Assembly: GCF_001877035.1 (NCBI RefSeq)
Contig: NZ_CP015756.1
Location: 1,665,001 to 1,729,000 of the forward strand
Source: Clostridium estertheticum subsp. estertheticum
GTDB taxonomy: Bacteria; Bacillota; Clostridia; Clostridiales; Clostridiaceae
Reading direction: 5' to 3'
DNA: 64,000 nt
The notes beneath the pieces are model-generated. The model was not told the origin of the DNA and made no database searches. It saw only the letters and a list, made by a program, of their open reading frames with translations. A program made the translations under genes and the position numbers. Shown piece by piece: positions 27,312 to 36,602 of this stretch (position 1 is the first letter of the stretch; each line of letters starts with the position of its first letter).

Positions 27312-27995
27312 TTAAGTATGACTCCTTTCGAGTTCCTCCAATTTTTTTAGAAAAGCATTTTCCGCCCTCAATCTCTCATTTTCTACTTTTAATTTCTTCA
27401 TTGAAAGTTTTGCTCTATCCTCAAGAGTTAGTTCCTCTTCAGGCTTTTTTCTGCCTCGCCTATCCTTTAATGCATTTTCACTACCGCCTTCATATTTCTT
27501 AACCCACTGATATACTTGCTCGTAGGATACGTTATAAGCATCAGCAGTTTGCTTATAGTCGTTATTTTGAGCAATACAATAATATACAATTTCAATTCTT
27601 TCTTTCAAAGAAGTAACTCTTCCATTTGTCATAGATTGGCTCATTCCCTTCGGTGTTGCCTTTATTTCTCTATGATCATTATACTTCTTTGTCCATCTTT
27701 GAAGTACCGATATGTTCGATATTTTATATTTATTTACAACTTCTCTCTGTGAAAATTCTCCTGATAAGTAGTCTTTTACAGCCAGTTTCTTTAGCTCCTT
27801 TGAATATCTTTTGAATGATTCCGATTCTTTTAATCTATCTATTCCATATTTACTATAGTTGTATCTCCAATTATATAAAGTTACTCTATTAATCTTATAT
27901 TTTTTAGCAATCTCCTTCATTGTTCCAATTCCATTATCATACTCATTTAAAATTACATACTTTTCTTCTGTTGTATATTTAGTTCTTCTAGACAT
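27312..27995 (-). CDS. IS3-family transposase OrfA (two helix-turn-helix units)
   Basis: 227 residues. It has tandem HTH_28/HTH_29-type domains (KEIAKKYKINRVTLYNWRYNY; KQTADAYNVSYEQVYQWVKKY), then an acidic, Leu-rich C-terminal helix (KLKVENERLRAENAFLKKLEEL) that acts as the leucine zipper in IS3 OrfA proteins. It binds the element ends. The run of seven A (27342-27348, read on the minus strand) in the FLKKLEE codons is a classic A-AAA-AAA slippage site giving -1 fusion to OrfB. Confidence 0.92.
   Translation of the reverse strand: MSRRTKYTTEEKYVILNEYDNGIGTMKEIAKKYKINRVTLYNWRYNYSKYGIDRLKESESFKRYSKELKKLAVKDYLSGEFSQREVVNKYKISNISVLQRWTKKYNDHREIKATPKGMSQSMTNGRVTSLKERIEIVYYCIAQNNDYKQTADAYNVSYEQVYQWVKKYEGGSENALKDRRGRKKPEEELTLEDRAKLSMKKLKVENERLRAENAFLKKLEELERSHT
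27342..27348 (-). promoter_or_regulatory. Probable programmed -1 frameshift site
   Basis: A7 run near the end of orfA. A -1 slip enters a frame open without stops into orfB, as expected for OrfAB production in IS3 elements. Confidence 0.7.
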
Positions 27996-28058
27996 AAAAA
28001 TACTCCCCTTTCTAGTAACAGATTTTTATTATTTAATCTGTCTACTTTATTGGGAGCA

Positions 28059-28938
28059 TATCAAAGCGGTGTTACATGCAGCAAAACAGCGGTTTGAAGC
28101 ATCAAGTGAGAAAACACCTCCGATATATGGGCAATGTTTCCTTTTTGGTGAACTAATTGATGGAATTTTTGATGAAACTGAAAATAAAGTTATAAATATT
28201 AAAGAACATAAGAGACCTATAAGGACAAAAGGTGACAGAGAAAAATTGATTAAAGCACTGCCACATGAGGTAATTGAATGTATACTTAATTCCGAAGAAT
28301 CTATGTGTGGAATCTGCGGCAGTGAGCTTGATATAATTGAAAAGAAAAAAGTAAGATCTGAAATGGAATATATTCCAGCAAAACTAATAATGAAGGACTA
28401 CGTCCAATATGTATATAAATGTGTTGATTGTGGAAAAAATGATACTAATCCATATGATTCAATAATTTGCGCACCTGTACCAGCAACTGTGCTAATGCAC
28501 TCTTTCGCGTCGCCTTCATGTGTGGCATGGGTAATGTATAAAAAGTATATGATGTCAGTACCGCTGTATCGCCAGGAAAAAGACTTTAAAAGAATGGGCG
28601 TTGAGCTTAAGAGGGACATGACTGCAAACTGGGTAATACGCAGCTCTGAATATTGGCTGAATCCTATATATGAGAAGATGCACGAGCAATTGCTAAAATG
28701 CAGTGTTATCATGAGTGATGAAACAAGCTGGCAGGTAAATCACGAGGATGGAAAAAAGGCATCAAGCAAATCTTACATTTGGATACATAGAAGTGGCAAC
28801 TGTGAAGGTCCTCCCATAATTTTATATAAATATACTAGTAGCCGTTCAGGTGATCATGCAAAGAAGTTCCTTGAAGGTTTTCGTAGTTATCACGTAAGTG
28901 ATTATGCCGACATTTTATATTTTGCACTGGAACAATAG
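28059..28938 (+). pseudogene. tnpC: IS66 TnpC transposase, 3'-truncated fragment
   Basis: Resumes tnpC after the IS3 insertion: AAKQRFEASSEKTPPIYGQ, a zinc-finger-like CGICGSEL...CVDCGK, then the catalytic start SVIMSDETSWQVN (first Asp) and GDHAKKFLEGF. True TnpC sequence ends near 28905 (SDYA), where the recombinase-in-trio element begins; the last codons to 28938 belong to that element. About 150-200 C-terminal residues are missing, including the remaining catalytic acids. The long open frame from 27859 that seems to include an extra N-terminus is an artefact of reading through the IS3 end. Confidence 0.88.
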
Positions 28939-28991
28939 TTCTTGCAACACCTCCAGTACATAAATATAATAAATGTCGGCATTTCTTCAAG

Positions 28992-29996
28992 TTAATCCAT
29001 AAAGCTTCTTAATAATTTCCTCGTCATCTTGATATTTAAATATCTCATTTGTAAATTAGAGTTATTAGAATTAATCAACGATGTTTCAAGTTGAGAATGT
29101 CCAAGCCATTGACTTACAAGGGGTAGTGGCATTCCTGCTTGATACAGATGCATTGCTCTAACCTGGCGAAAAAGATGTGGATGCAAATGTGGAATCTGTG
29201 GATTTTTAGCTTTAGCTAAATTTTCATATACATTCAGGAATCTTGCTACATTATCTGCTGACATTTGAAAATAAATACCACATCTTGTTATATAGAATAG
29301 AAATTTTTTATTGTCTTTTTCCTGATGAAATATGGATGAGTACCTTTTAAACATAGCAATTACTTCTTTAGAAATAGGTATTACTATAAACTTTCTTCCT
29401 TTTCCAACAATATTTATACAGCCAGTTTCACCTTGAATCTGTACATCGCCAAACTTTAAATCTAACATTTCTTGATTGCGACAACCACTGTCGTAAAGAA
29501 GTGCTATATAAAACTGATCTCTTACACCTGATATTTTTAAAATATTAGGGAGTTCTAAAATAAGCTTTACATCATCTACGGAAAGCATACCACTTATAAA
29601 TCTCTCAGGAACTGGTGTTTTCTCTATTTGTTGAATCTTTGCATAAGTTTCATATGCTATTATATTTTCACCAATAAGATATTTACAGAATGCTCGTATG
29701 CTTATTAGTCGTAGATTTCTTGTTGTATAACTATTTATCCTATCGGATTTTAACCAATCTAAAAATTCAAGTATATTATTCACATTAAAGTCTTCTGTTC
29801 TTAACTCATAAAGGGCGATACTTTTTTTGCATTTTAAAAAGAGAATAAAAAGGTTTAAAGTATCTCTATAAGAATTAACTGTATTAGGACTTTTTGCTCT
29901 TATTTTAGGAAGGTATAGTGTAAGAAAAGATTTAATTTTTTTAAATAACTCTGGGTCCTTAATTTTCTTCATAAAACAACCTCCGGATAGATACAA
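28992..29996 (-). CDS. Tyrosine recombinase, third of the RIT trio; catalytic Tyr replaced
   Basis: 334 residues; the start is perhaps 27 bases later at MKKIKDPELF. It shows the SAM-like core-binding domain (about 15-100) and the catalytic domain with SGCRNQEML (Arg I), VGKGRK (Lys), HLHPHLFRQVRA (HxxR) and WLGHSQ (His). The position of the nucleophilic tyrosine reads LETSLINSNNSN. Related RIT proteins, as I recall them, have LIYAN there, so the Tyr has probably become Asn through a single T-to-A change. If so the enzyme can bind but not cleave DNA. Confidence 0.85.
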   Translation of the reverse strand: MYLSGGCFMKKIKDPELFKKIKSFLTLYLPKIRAKSPNTVNSYRDTLNLFILFLKCKKSIALYELRTEDFNVNNILEFLDWLKSDRINSYTTRNLRLISIRAFCKYLIGENIIAYETYAKIQQIEKTPVPERFISGMLSVDDVKLILELPNILKISGVRDQFYIALLYDSGCRNQEMLDLKFGDVQIQGETGCINIVGKGRKFIVIPISKEVIAMFKRYSSIFHQEKDNKKFLFYITRCGIYFQMSADNVARFLNVYENLAKAKNPQIPHLHPHLFRQVRAMHLYQAGMPLPLVSQWLGHSQLETSLINSNNSNLQMRYLNIKMTRKLLRSFMD

Positions 29997-30739
29997 GAAA
30001 ATCTTTCCCAGTCAACGCCGGAACTTTTTGCTAACCTTTCTGGTAAAAAATGTATGTAATGCAATGCCGAGGTGAATTTTGTATGCCCCATATATGCACT
30101 AAGATATGAAACCATAGCCATAACATCTTTGCCTTCATTAATCCAACGCATCATTGTTCTTGTAGCATAATTGTTACGAAAATAGTATGGCCTAGGATTA
30201 CCGTGTTTTACAAGGCCGCTGTTGCGTCAGCAAATCCGAAACTGGTTTCTCATCCAATATGTTGGGAAGCTACTTCCATCAGACTTTTCGAAGAAATATG
30301 TTCTTGGTTTCTTAAAAGAATCATATCTGCAACAAAGACTTATCAGGTCCTTAGACATTAGAATCCTTCTGTCTTTTTTTCTCTTTGACTGCCTTATATA
30401 GATTTCTCCTGTTTGCAAATTTACATCCTCAAATAGAAGTTTAAGGGGCTCTGATGGACGCATTCCACAGCAATACATCATCCTAAATAGAACTGGAACA
30501 ATAAATTCTCTTTCAGGCGATTTGAAATGTGGATGTAGCGTATCAAAAGCTTCAAATAGCTTCTGTAATTCGGCATCTGTAAAAATGTATGGTGTATAGT
30601 GCACCCCTTTTACAGAATACTCTTCACCAGGAACAAAAGTATCTTTTCCAATGGCAGCCTGATACTTTGTGAATTTTCTAATTTGTGAAATAGCGTAATT
30701 ATGAGTCGTATTTGTTTTGAAATGTTTTTGTTTAAGCAA
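29969..30739 (-). pseudogene. Tyrosine recombinase, second of the RIT trio, with internal stop
   Basis: 257 codons in a single frame with one TGA at 30227-30229. Before it: CGMRPSEPLKLLFEDV (Arg I) and RQSKRKKDRRILMS (Lys). After it: HGNPRPYYFRNNYATRTMMRW (equivalent to the HxxR block) and MGHTKFTSALHYIHFLPE (His and Tyr). The protein also lacks about the first 50 residues, having been fused by a deletion to the end of the first recombinase. It overlaps the third gene by 28 bases, as usual for RIT operons. Confidence 0.85.
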
Positions 30740-30834
30740 TGCCCAAGCATTTGCGCAATGGTTGTAATCGGTACTCCTTCTTTTGCCATCCAGCTTCCAA
30801 AGCTTCTTCTTAAACTATGAAAAGGAAGCTGAGC
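30738..30834 (-). pseudogene. Tyrosine recombinase, first of the RIT trio, C-terminal scrap
   Basis: Only FHSLRRSFGSWMAKEGVPI followed by TTIAQMLGH remains. This is the HxxR...LGH block of a tyrosine recombinase, joined out of frame to the second gene on one side and to the serine recombinase on the other. Confidence 0.8.
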
Positions 30835-31832
30835 TAGTAAGGAGAATCTATAACGAATATCTCCAAGGTAAGAGTTATCAAAAAATAGCAGATGGACTTG
30901 TAAGGGATGGAATACCAATTATTACAGGAAATAATAAGTGGTGGGATTCTACGATTACTGGAATGCTAACAAATGAAAAATATTGTGGGACTATTCTACA
31001 GCAAAAAACTGTAACTATATATTATTTATCACATAAAGGAGTTAAAAATAATGGGATAGATGCTCAATATAGAATAGAAGATAATCATGAAGCTATAATT
31101 TCAAAAGAAGTATTTGAAAGGGTTCAAAATGAAAAGGAACGCAGGGCTTTAATGGTGGGAAATCTTGTAGGGGATAGAAAGAAATACTCTAGTAAATATC
31201 CTTTTAGTAGTAAGATAATTTGTGGAGACTGCGGAAGTATATTTAGAAGAAGAACTTGGAACAGTACAAATTCTTCAAAGAAAATAGTATGGCAATGTAA
31301 AACTTATATACAGAAAGGTAAGGATGTTTGTACTGCAAAGTCTGTTGACGAAAAAATATTAGAAAAAGCTTTTATAGATGTATTCAATAGACTTAAAGTT
31401 GATAATGAAGGATTTATTGGAACGCTAAGTAAAAATATAGAGAAGGAACTATCTCAAAGAGCCGAGAATACTGATTTAATTATAATTGAAAATGAGATTG
31501 AAGCTTCTAAAGAAGAATTAAAGGGGCTTGTAAAACTTCAAATTAAAGGGCAAATGGATGAAGAAGTTTATAATGAAGAATATGTAAGACTTTCAGGTGA
31601 ACTTGAAAAGTTAAGACAGGAGAAGGGTAAGTCCGAAAAAGGTAATTTGAGTATTGAGCAATATAAGCAGAGAGTAATTGAAATCATAAAAGTTATAAAT
31701 GAGCAGGAAGGCTTACTCTCAGAATTTGATGAAAATATATTTAATGCGTTGGTTGAGAAGATAGAAATTCTTCAGCCAACGCATTTTGTTTTTGTGTTGA
31801 AGAATGGGATGAGGGTGGAAGAAAAAATATAA
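30813..31832 (+). pseudogene. Large serine recombinase, N-terminal catalytic domain missing
   Basis: What remains begins NYEKEAELVRRIYNEYLQG, the Recombinase domain, with the conserved TITGMLTNEKYCGTILQQK, followed by a zinc ribbon (KIICGDCGSIFRRRTW...WQCKTYIQKG...C) and the C-terminal coiled coil. The ~130-residue resolvase domain with the nucleophilic serine is absent, cut off at the junction with the RIT remnant, where about 10 bases (30813-30822) fit both genes. The open frame has a chance start at 30783, but the product could not recombine DNA. Such recombinases integrate phages and mobile islands, so this may be the scar of an earlier integration. Confidence 0.88.
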
Positions 31833-32411
31833 AGTATCTGTAAGGGGCAACGAACTTCATACAGAGTTTGATGTTGGATTGTCTGTAGCCTTAACAAATA
31901 AGGTAATTATAAAATCACCTAAGCATTTTAATTTTGTATTTGAGAGTGGTATTGAGATGTAGGTGGAGATATAGTACTTTAAAAAGCTTAATATATAAAA
32001 ATATAATAAATAATATGCTGCTTTATCAAAAAAAGATTACTGAAGAAAGATAGCTGACTTTAAGATTGTTATACAAAAGATATATAACACACATCTCGTA
32101 CCCTCAATTGCGAAATCTTGATTCTATAAGAAGTTAAAGGCACATTGAAATTTTAAATAATTTTACACTAGCATGTAATTTCAACGGTTTCAGGTCAAGG
32201 GTGCGAAACGTGGGATATAAAATGTTGAAGTCTTGATTATAGTCCGTATATGTAGAAACTTGGAATCAAATGAAGTATAATAATGGTAAAGTAATTAATT
32301 TGTAAGTAGAATTTTTATACCTAAGATTCTTAATATTATAGGTGAGAGACATAGAGCTAAGACATAAACAGCATAGGAATGTGAAAGTTTGTTATAAAAG
32401 GGGGATATTTA
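31833..32411 (+). other. Intergenic stretch with a recombinase-tail relic
   Basis: Around 31855-31962 one frame reads NELHTEFDVGLSVALTNK, then SPKHFNFVFESGIEM and a stop. The last part resembles the tail of the neighbouring serine recombinase (THFVFVLKNGMRVE). It may be the 3' end of a second, lost recombinase. The remaining ~450 bases hold no supported gene. Confidence 0.4.
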
Positions 32412-33914
32412 GTGGGGAATTATATAATGGAAAAAATACAGCCGTTTGCTGACGACAACAGAAGAATATTTGCCAAGCTTTATATTGACAGTAGTTGGTT
32501 TGAAGAATTATCATTACATTTACCCAATGATTTGTTATTTGAAGCATTTCAATCAGGTATAGATATGATTATGGAATCAGGTGAACTTGAATACTTAATT
32601 GATTTAGTTGAAGATATTATTTCAGATATACCATTTTTCCCTTTTGAGTTAAACTTTTCGCTGATAAATGAAGGTGTGGTTGAATTAGATAGTATTTTCA
32701 GTGAATCTAATGAAAAAAATAAAAATAATACTTATAAACCTTATTTTTATGAGTTCTCTGGTTATTGCGAATCTTGGAGTGATTTAAAAAAATTACTTTT
32801 ATATTATAGAAAAAGTGATTATGGATATTTTACATGTTTTTTAGACTTCTCAGAAGAATCTAATTATGATAATATGATAGCTGTTGTTGATGGTAATGTT
32901 CTATTTAGTGCTAGTCCCATTGAAGAAAAATCAGGGAAATTAGTGGTTGTACATAATTCTTCTAAGATTGATCCTAAGTTTATGCCTATACTTGATGATA
33001 GCATTTATAAATGTGTAACTAACCCTGTTAATGAATCTAGAAAAAATATTCTTAAGGATGCAATAGATAGTTTGAAAATGTCATTTGAACCTAAAAATGC
33101 AATAATCTATAATGTAGGACAAGGAAACAATGTTTCCATAGAATTGAAGGGGGAAAAACATGTATTTTTTGATATTGGATTAACAAAGTCTGGATTAGAA
33201 CGAAATCAATCTGAAACGAAAGCAGCTATTAAGGAATTTAATAAAATAAATCCAGAGATTGTTATATTATCACATTGGGATATGGATCATATATTAGGAG
33301 TAGCTTATGCTAACAATAGTATTTATGATGCTGTGTGGATAGTTCCTGATCTATGGGGATTAATGAAATATACATATAAAAGAAAAGGCGTTTTAAAATT
33401 CAAATATGTTTCTGATTCAGCAAAACGACTATTAAAATATTTGGATTTCAAAAATGCTGGAAAATTATTTATTATTGATGAAAGTTGGACAAATAGCTGT
33501 ATATATAGTAGTAAAAATGAAAATATGTGTATATGGACTGGGAGCAGACAAAATGCTAACGGGATAAATGGAGCAAAAGAACCTTATAATATTAACGAAG
33601 CTAATAATTTCGGATTAATTATGACTTTTAGAAATAAGAAGAAACTTCTTCTGTCAGGAGATTGTGAATACAGTATTATGCCTAGTGATATTTGGGAAGA
33701 AGAATATGAGTATTTATTAGCCTCTCATCATTGTTCTAAGATGAGCAAAATACCTCTAGCTAAAGCAGCATCTAATAAAAAAGCAATTTTGTCATATGGA
33801 GTGGCAAATAATTATGGACATCCTAATAAGCAACATATACGAGAGTTGTCTAATATTGGTTATGAAATTAACACAACATTAGGTCATAGACATATCCGAT
33901 GTAATTTAAAATAG
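32412..33914 (+). CDS. ComEC-like metallo-beta-lactamase-fold protein
   Basis: 500 residues, soluble. Residues 1-225 are acidic and unassigned. Residues ~228-500 match the ComEC/Rec2-type MBL domain: YNVGQGNNVSIEL (about 232), FFDIG, SHWDMDH (about 286-292, the HxDxDH form usual for ComEC), LLSGDCE (about 415), SHHCSK (about 438) and YGVANNYGHPNK (about 460-470). The ComEC membrane channel is absent, so this is not a competence gene. These domains are metal-dependent phosphodiesterases and could cut DNA, RNA or a nucleotide signal. GTG start with AGGGGG eight bases upstream. The next gene, 102 bases downstream, ends in a HEPN-like motif, and the pair looks like a two-gene conflict system. I know of no named system with this pair. 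Confidence 0.8.
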   Translation: MGNYIMEKIQPFADDNRRIFAKLYIDSSWFEELSLHLPNDLLFEAFQSGIDMIMESGELEYLIDLVEDIISDIPFFPFELNFSLINEGVVELDSIFSESNEKNKNNTYKPYFYEFSGYCESWSDLKKLLLYYRKSDYGYFTCFLDFSEESNYDNMIAVVDGNVLFSASPIEEKSGKLVVVHNSSKIDPKFMPILDDSIYKCVTNPVNESRKNILKDAIDSLKMSFEPKNAIIYNVGQGNNVSIELKGEKHVFFDIGLTKSGLERNQSETKAAIKEFNKINPEIVILSHWDMDHILGVAYANNSIYDAVWIVPDLWGLMKYTYKRKGVLKFKYVSDSAKRLLKYLDFKNAGKLFIIDESWTNSCIYSSKNENMCIWTGSRQNANGINGAKEPYNINEANNFGLIMTFRNKKKLLLSGDCEYSIMPSDIWEEEYEYLLASHHCSKMSKIPLAKAASNKKAILSYGVANNYGHPNKQHIRELSNIGYEINTTLGHRHIRCNLK

Positions 33915-34016
33915 TTATGTAATTTCTTTATATTTTTTGTTGTGAATTAGTATAAAGAAGGTGTAATACTCAGTTAGAATCTTATTTATGATAGTTAAAA
34001 ACTAAGGGGTGATAAA

Positions 34017-35426
34017 GTGATTCGTAAAAAGATAAGTAATGATTTTAAAAGCAATAATGTTATCCAAGATATAGATGTAATAAAAGGCTATTTTGAAAAA
34101 AAGAATGCAATTTGTAGTGTAAATGATGATTTGACTTATCAATATTTATATACCGACAAGCTTAGAGACAAGGAAATATCTATATCATGTAGTTTTAGTA
34201 TGAAAGAAATACAAGCACAGATTGAGCTTACTGTTGATGTTAATGAAGAGGATTCTATTTACGAAGTAGATGGGCTATTAGATAGAATATTTGCAGATAT
34301 AATGAAAATATTATTTGGGGGAGAGAATAGATATGTTATTAGAGTTTATGGTAGATATTATCTTAATAAACCTCTTGATTTAAACGATACATTTAAGTGG
34401 AAAAATAACATAAATTTGATTTCTTATACTGTTCAAAATAGGGATTCAGTATATAACGTAGATGATGTAACTGTATGCCCTAAAGAACAGGTTTTATATT
34501 GTGATATTGAAGTTAATTCATATAATTTGTCAGCTGCACGATCTATGGCGTATAATTTGTTTTTAGAATTTATATCTTTACTATCTGTATTATTAGATTT
34601 GGGAATTGAACCATACACAACAAAAGAAAACATCTTATTATTGGATGAAAAAACAGATTATAATAAGTATAATTTCTCAGGAACTATTGGAAGCAATGGG
34701 ATTGATGATACTGAATTAAACCTATTAGTTTTTGATAATATGAATGGCTTAATAGCAATTAATGAAAAGGGAGAAATGGTTCTAAATAATTATTTAAATA
34801 TAAGTGCGAATAATGTTGTTATCACTCAGACATCATATAATGAAGTATTAGAAAGAATTTTTAAAGATAGAGAATTTAAAAAGCAAAAAAAACAATACAA
34901 ACGTGAATCTATAAGTAATGAAATAATTTTTTATAATTCATCCCCAGAAATTGTTTCCGAACACTGTAGCTTTTTTAGAAAAGTGGTTATTTTTGAAAAA
35001 GAACATGATAAACAATATAATTACTTCTACAATGCGTGTAAACTTTATAATTATGCCCACTGTGGAGGTGCAAATAATCCCACAGCTATGATATCGTATT
35101 TTATCGCGTCTATCGAAGCGTTATCAAAATCAGAAAACACAGAGAGCTACCTTAAAGAAGTTAATAGTGATATGGATAAGTTCACTAGGTTTTGCAAAAA
35201 ATATTCTTTAACAAGTGATTTTGATGACAAATTTATAAAATACATATATGGGAAAATTAGATCTGGACATTTTCATTCTGGGGAATCTCATTTTTTTGAA
35301 TATGATTGTAATTTTAATCTATGTTTTGATAATGACTTTTTTAAAATGAGAGATATATTTTTAAGGGCAAGGAATGAGTTAAGAAAAGTTATTATTAATT
35401 GGATAAGATTAAATATATTACAATGA
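34017..35426 (+). CDS. Unknown protein with HEPN-like C-terminus
   Basis: 469 residues, GTG start after AAGGGGTGAT. The first ~300 residues are beta-rich and match nothing I recognise. Residues ~330-469 are helical and include NPTAMISYFIASIEALSK and IYGKIRSGHFHSGE. RSGHFH (415-420) is an R-x4-H motif in the setting (a helix, then a small Gly/Ser turn) seen in HEPN/ApeA-type RNase domains. HEPN proteins act as RNases in toxin-antitoxin and abortive systems. It sits behind the ComEC-like MBL gene in the same orientation. I infer a joint function from proximity. The HEPN call rests on one motif and helix pattern and could be wrong. Confidence 0.55.
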   Translation: MIRKKISNDFKSNNVIQDIDVIKGYFEKKNAICSVNDDLTYQYLYTDKLRDKEISISCSFSMKEIQAQIELTVDVNEEDSIYEVDGLLDRIFADIMKILFGGENRYVIRVYGRYYLNKPLDLNDTFKWKNNINLISYTVQNRDSVYNVDDVTVCPKEQVLYCDIEVNSYNLSAARSMAYNLFLEFISLLSVLLDLGIEPYTTKENILLLDEKTDYNKYNFSGTIGSNGIDDTELNLLVFDNMNGLIAINEKGEMVLNNYLNISANNVVITQTSYNEVLERIFKDREFKKQKKQYKRESISNEIIFYNSSPEIVSEHCSFFRKVVIFEKEHDKQYNYFYNACKLYNYAHCGGANNPTAMISYFIASIEALSKSENTESYLKEVNSDMDKFTRFCKKYSLTSDFDDKFIKYIYGKIRSGHFHSGESHFFEYDCNFNLCFDNDFFKMRDIFLRARNELRKVIINWIRLNILQ

Positions 35427-36281
35427 TATGATTAAACCACAATAAGCAGGAATCTGTTTCCAGTACACAATATATAGTGCTTATATTCTTTGTTAAACAA
35501 CTATATATTATGTGTTTTTGATGAGTTTCTAAAATTTGCATAGTTTCTTTCTAAAATATACTTCTGCAAAGGCTCCATGAGGTTCTTGTGGTATCATTTT
35601 TATCTACTCAAGGTACCATGGGAAATGTGAGAATTGATGTAACTCAATATAGCAGATGGCTTGTCTCAACCCACGGAGTGTACAAAACGAATATAACTGA
35701 ATAACGTGGTAATTTATATTTCTTTTAAGCAATCAAGGCACGTTGAGTGCGTTTCGAGGATAGAGAGTAAATAGGCTGGTACCAAAGGGTTTAGAGTTTT
35801 GGTAGAAATTGAAGTGTGTTTTATGTTCCCTCAGGCGAGAGTTTGGGGGGATTTTCAATTTAGGGGGTCATCCTAGGGATTAGAATTTGATGGTGTTTTG
35901 CGTTAAAGTATAGGTATTGCAAGATTGTATAGGAAAGTGGAGAAAACGCCCCCTCAAAATTTGGAAATAGGTTATTTTGATTTGTAGAAAAATAGAGTAT
36001 GAGTAGTATAATTGTGATTGTGTTGGTTTATACTGGTGCAATTAATTAGTTAATATAATTGTAATCTTATTAAAGTGTCAGGCAATTTAGTAAGGAATAT
36101 TTTCAAAGTGTGTTGGCATAGAACAGATAAGTATTATTGATATATAAAGTTCAATCTTGATATAAAATATTGTAATTTCTTATTGTAAGAAAACACCAAA
36201 ACGCTAATTGACTAAGACAATTTTATGAGTTAGAATAATACAATTGACTAAGACAATAAATAGGAACTCTAAAGGGTAGTG
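35427..36281. other. 855-base gap, partly GC-richer, no clear gene
   Basis: Stops occur in all frames. Bases ~35740-35960 are visibly richer in G and C than the surroundings, with G runs (GGGGGG near 35855, GGGGG near 35870) and a C run (GCCCCC near 35950). It may be a foreign remnant or an RNA, but I cannot assign it. The right end holds the direct repeat at 36206-36257. Confidence 0.5.
36206..36257 (+). repeat. Direct repeat AATTGACTAAGACAAT x2 upstream of the hsd locus
   Basis: The 16-base unit occurs at 36206-36221 and 36242-36257. It contains TTGAC, a -35-like sequence, and lies 25 bases before a decayed HTH regulator gene. It is a candidate operator for that regulator or for control of the type I RM operon. 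Confidence 0.6.
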
Positions 36282-36597
36282 ATGGAATTGGTAGGTTTAG
36301 AATACATTCTTGAACTTTATAATATGCAACATATAGAATTGGTTCAGAGGTTATAAATAAAAAAACAAAACATAAATATGTGGATGAAAGGAAAACGAAA
36401 TATTCCTAAAAAATATTTACCTGTTCTTGAAGAAATATTTAATGTTGGTGCCTAAAGAATTTGATGAAATAGAAAAAGTAAAAATACAGAAAAAAATTAA
36501 ATAGAGACTTACACCTACCATCAAAATTCATAAAAATATTTTAAACAATGGAGCTCGAAACTTTAAAGAAGGACCAGTTTATGATAAGAAGAAATAA
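36282..36597 (+). pseudogene. XRE-like HTH regulator of the type I RM locus, decayed
   Basis: The frame begins MELVGLEYILELYNMQH with a good ribosome site (AAAGGG). A TAA follows, then in the same frame IKKQNINMWMKGKRNIPKKY and LPVLEEIFNV, a helix-turn-helix of the type that binds as a monomer or dimer ahead of restriction operons. A frameshift and another stop come before PTIKIHKNILNNGARNFKEG. At least two stops and one frameshift make it inactive, so the RM genes may now be unregulated. Confidence 0.75.
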
Positions 36598-36602
36598 ATA
36601 TA

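Larger units (their letters stand above)
26394..28058 (-). mobile_element. IS3-family (IS150-like) insertion sequence, 1665 bp
   Basis: The two ends are imperfect inverted repeats: TGCTCCC...AAGTAGACAG...AATAATAAAAAT on the left, and its reverse complement ending GGGAGCA on the right. Both transposase frames between them are intact, so the element may still be active. It sits inside IS66 tnpC. I do not see a clear target-site duplication next to these ends, so either the ends are slightly misplaced or the duplication has been lost. Confidence 0.85.
25434..28905 (+). mobile_element. IS66-family element, interrupted and truncated
   Basis: The tnpA-tnpB-tnpC gene order of IS66 is present, but tnpA has an in-frame stop, tnpC is split by an IS3-family insertion (26394-28058), and the 3' third of tnpC plus the right end is gone, cut by a recombinase-in-trio element. 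The left boundary is approximate (a GTAATGTAAATTAAC start near 25434). The element cannot move on its own. Confidence 0.8.
28906..30834 (-). mobile_element. Recombinase-in-trio (RIT) element, degenerate
   Basis: Remains of three tyrosine recombinase genes in tandem on the minus strand, the hallmark of RIT elements. The left end carries a 10-bp perfect inverted repeat, GCCGACATTT (28906-28915) and AAATGTCGGC (28971-28980), right where IS66 tnpC breaks off. The first recombinase survives only as a C-terminal scrap, the second has a nonsense codon, and the third has lost its tyrosine. The right end is missing; it abuts a truncated serine recombinase. Confidence 0.75.

Noticed and set aside
27859-28058. 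N-terminal part of the long open frame running to 28938
   Set aside because: These codons come from the IS3-family element read on the wrong strand; true TnpC sequence resumes only at 28059.
30610-30918. A 102-codon minus-strand frame as a gene
   Set aside because: Only its middle matches a recombinase; the ends are out-of-frame reads of the second RIT gene and of the serine recombinase.
32412-33914. Competence protein ComEC
   Set aside because: The MBL domain is ComEC-like, but the membrane channel and OB-fold parts are absent.
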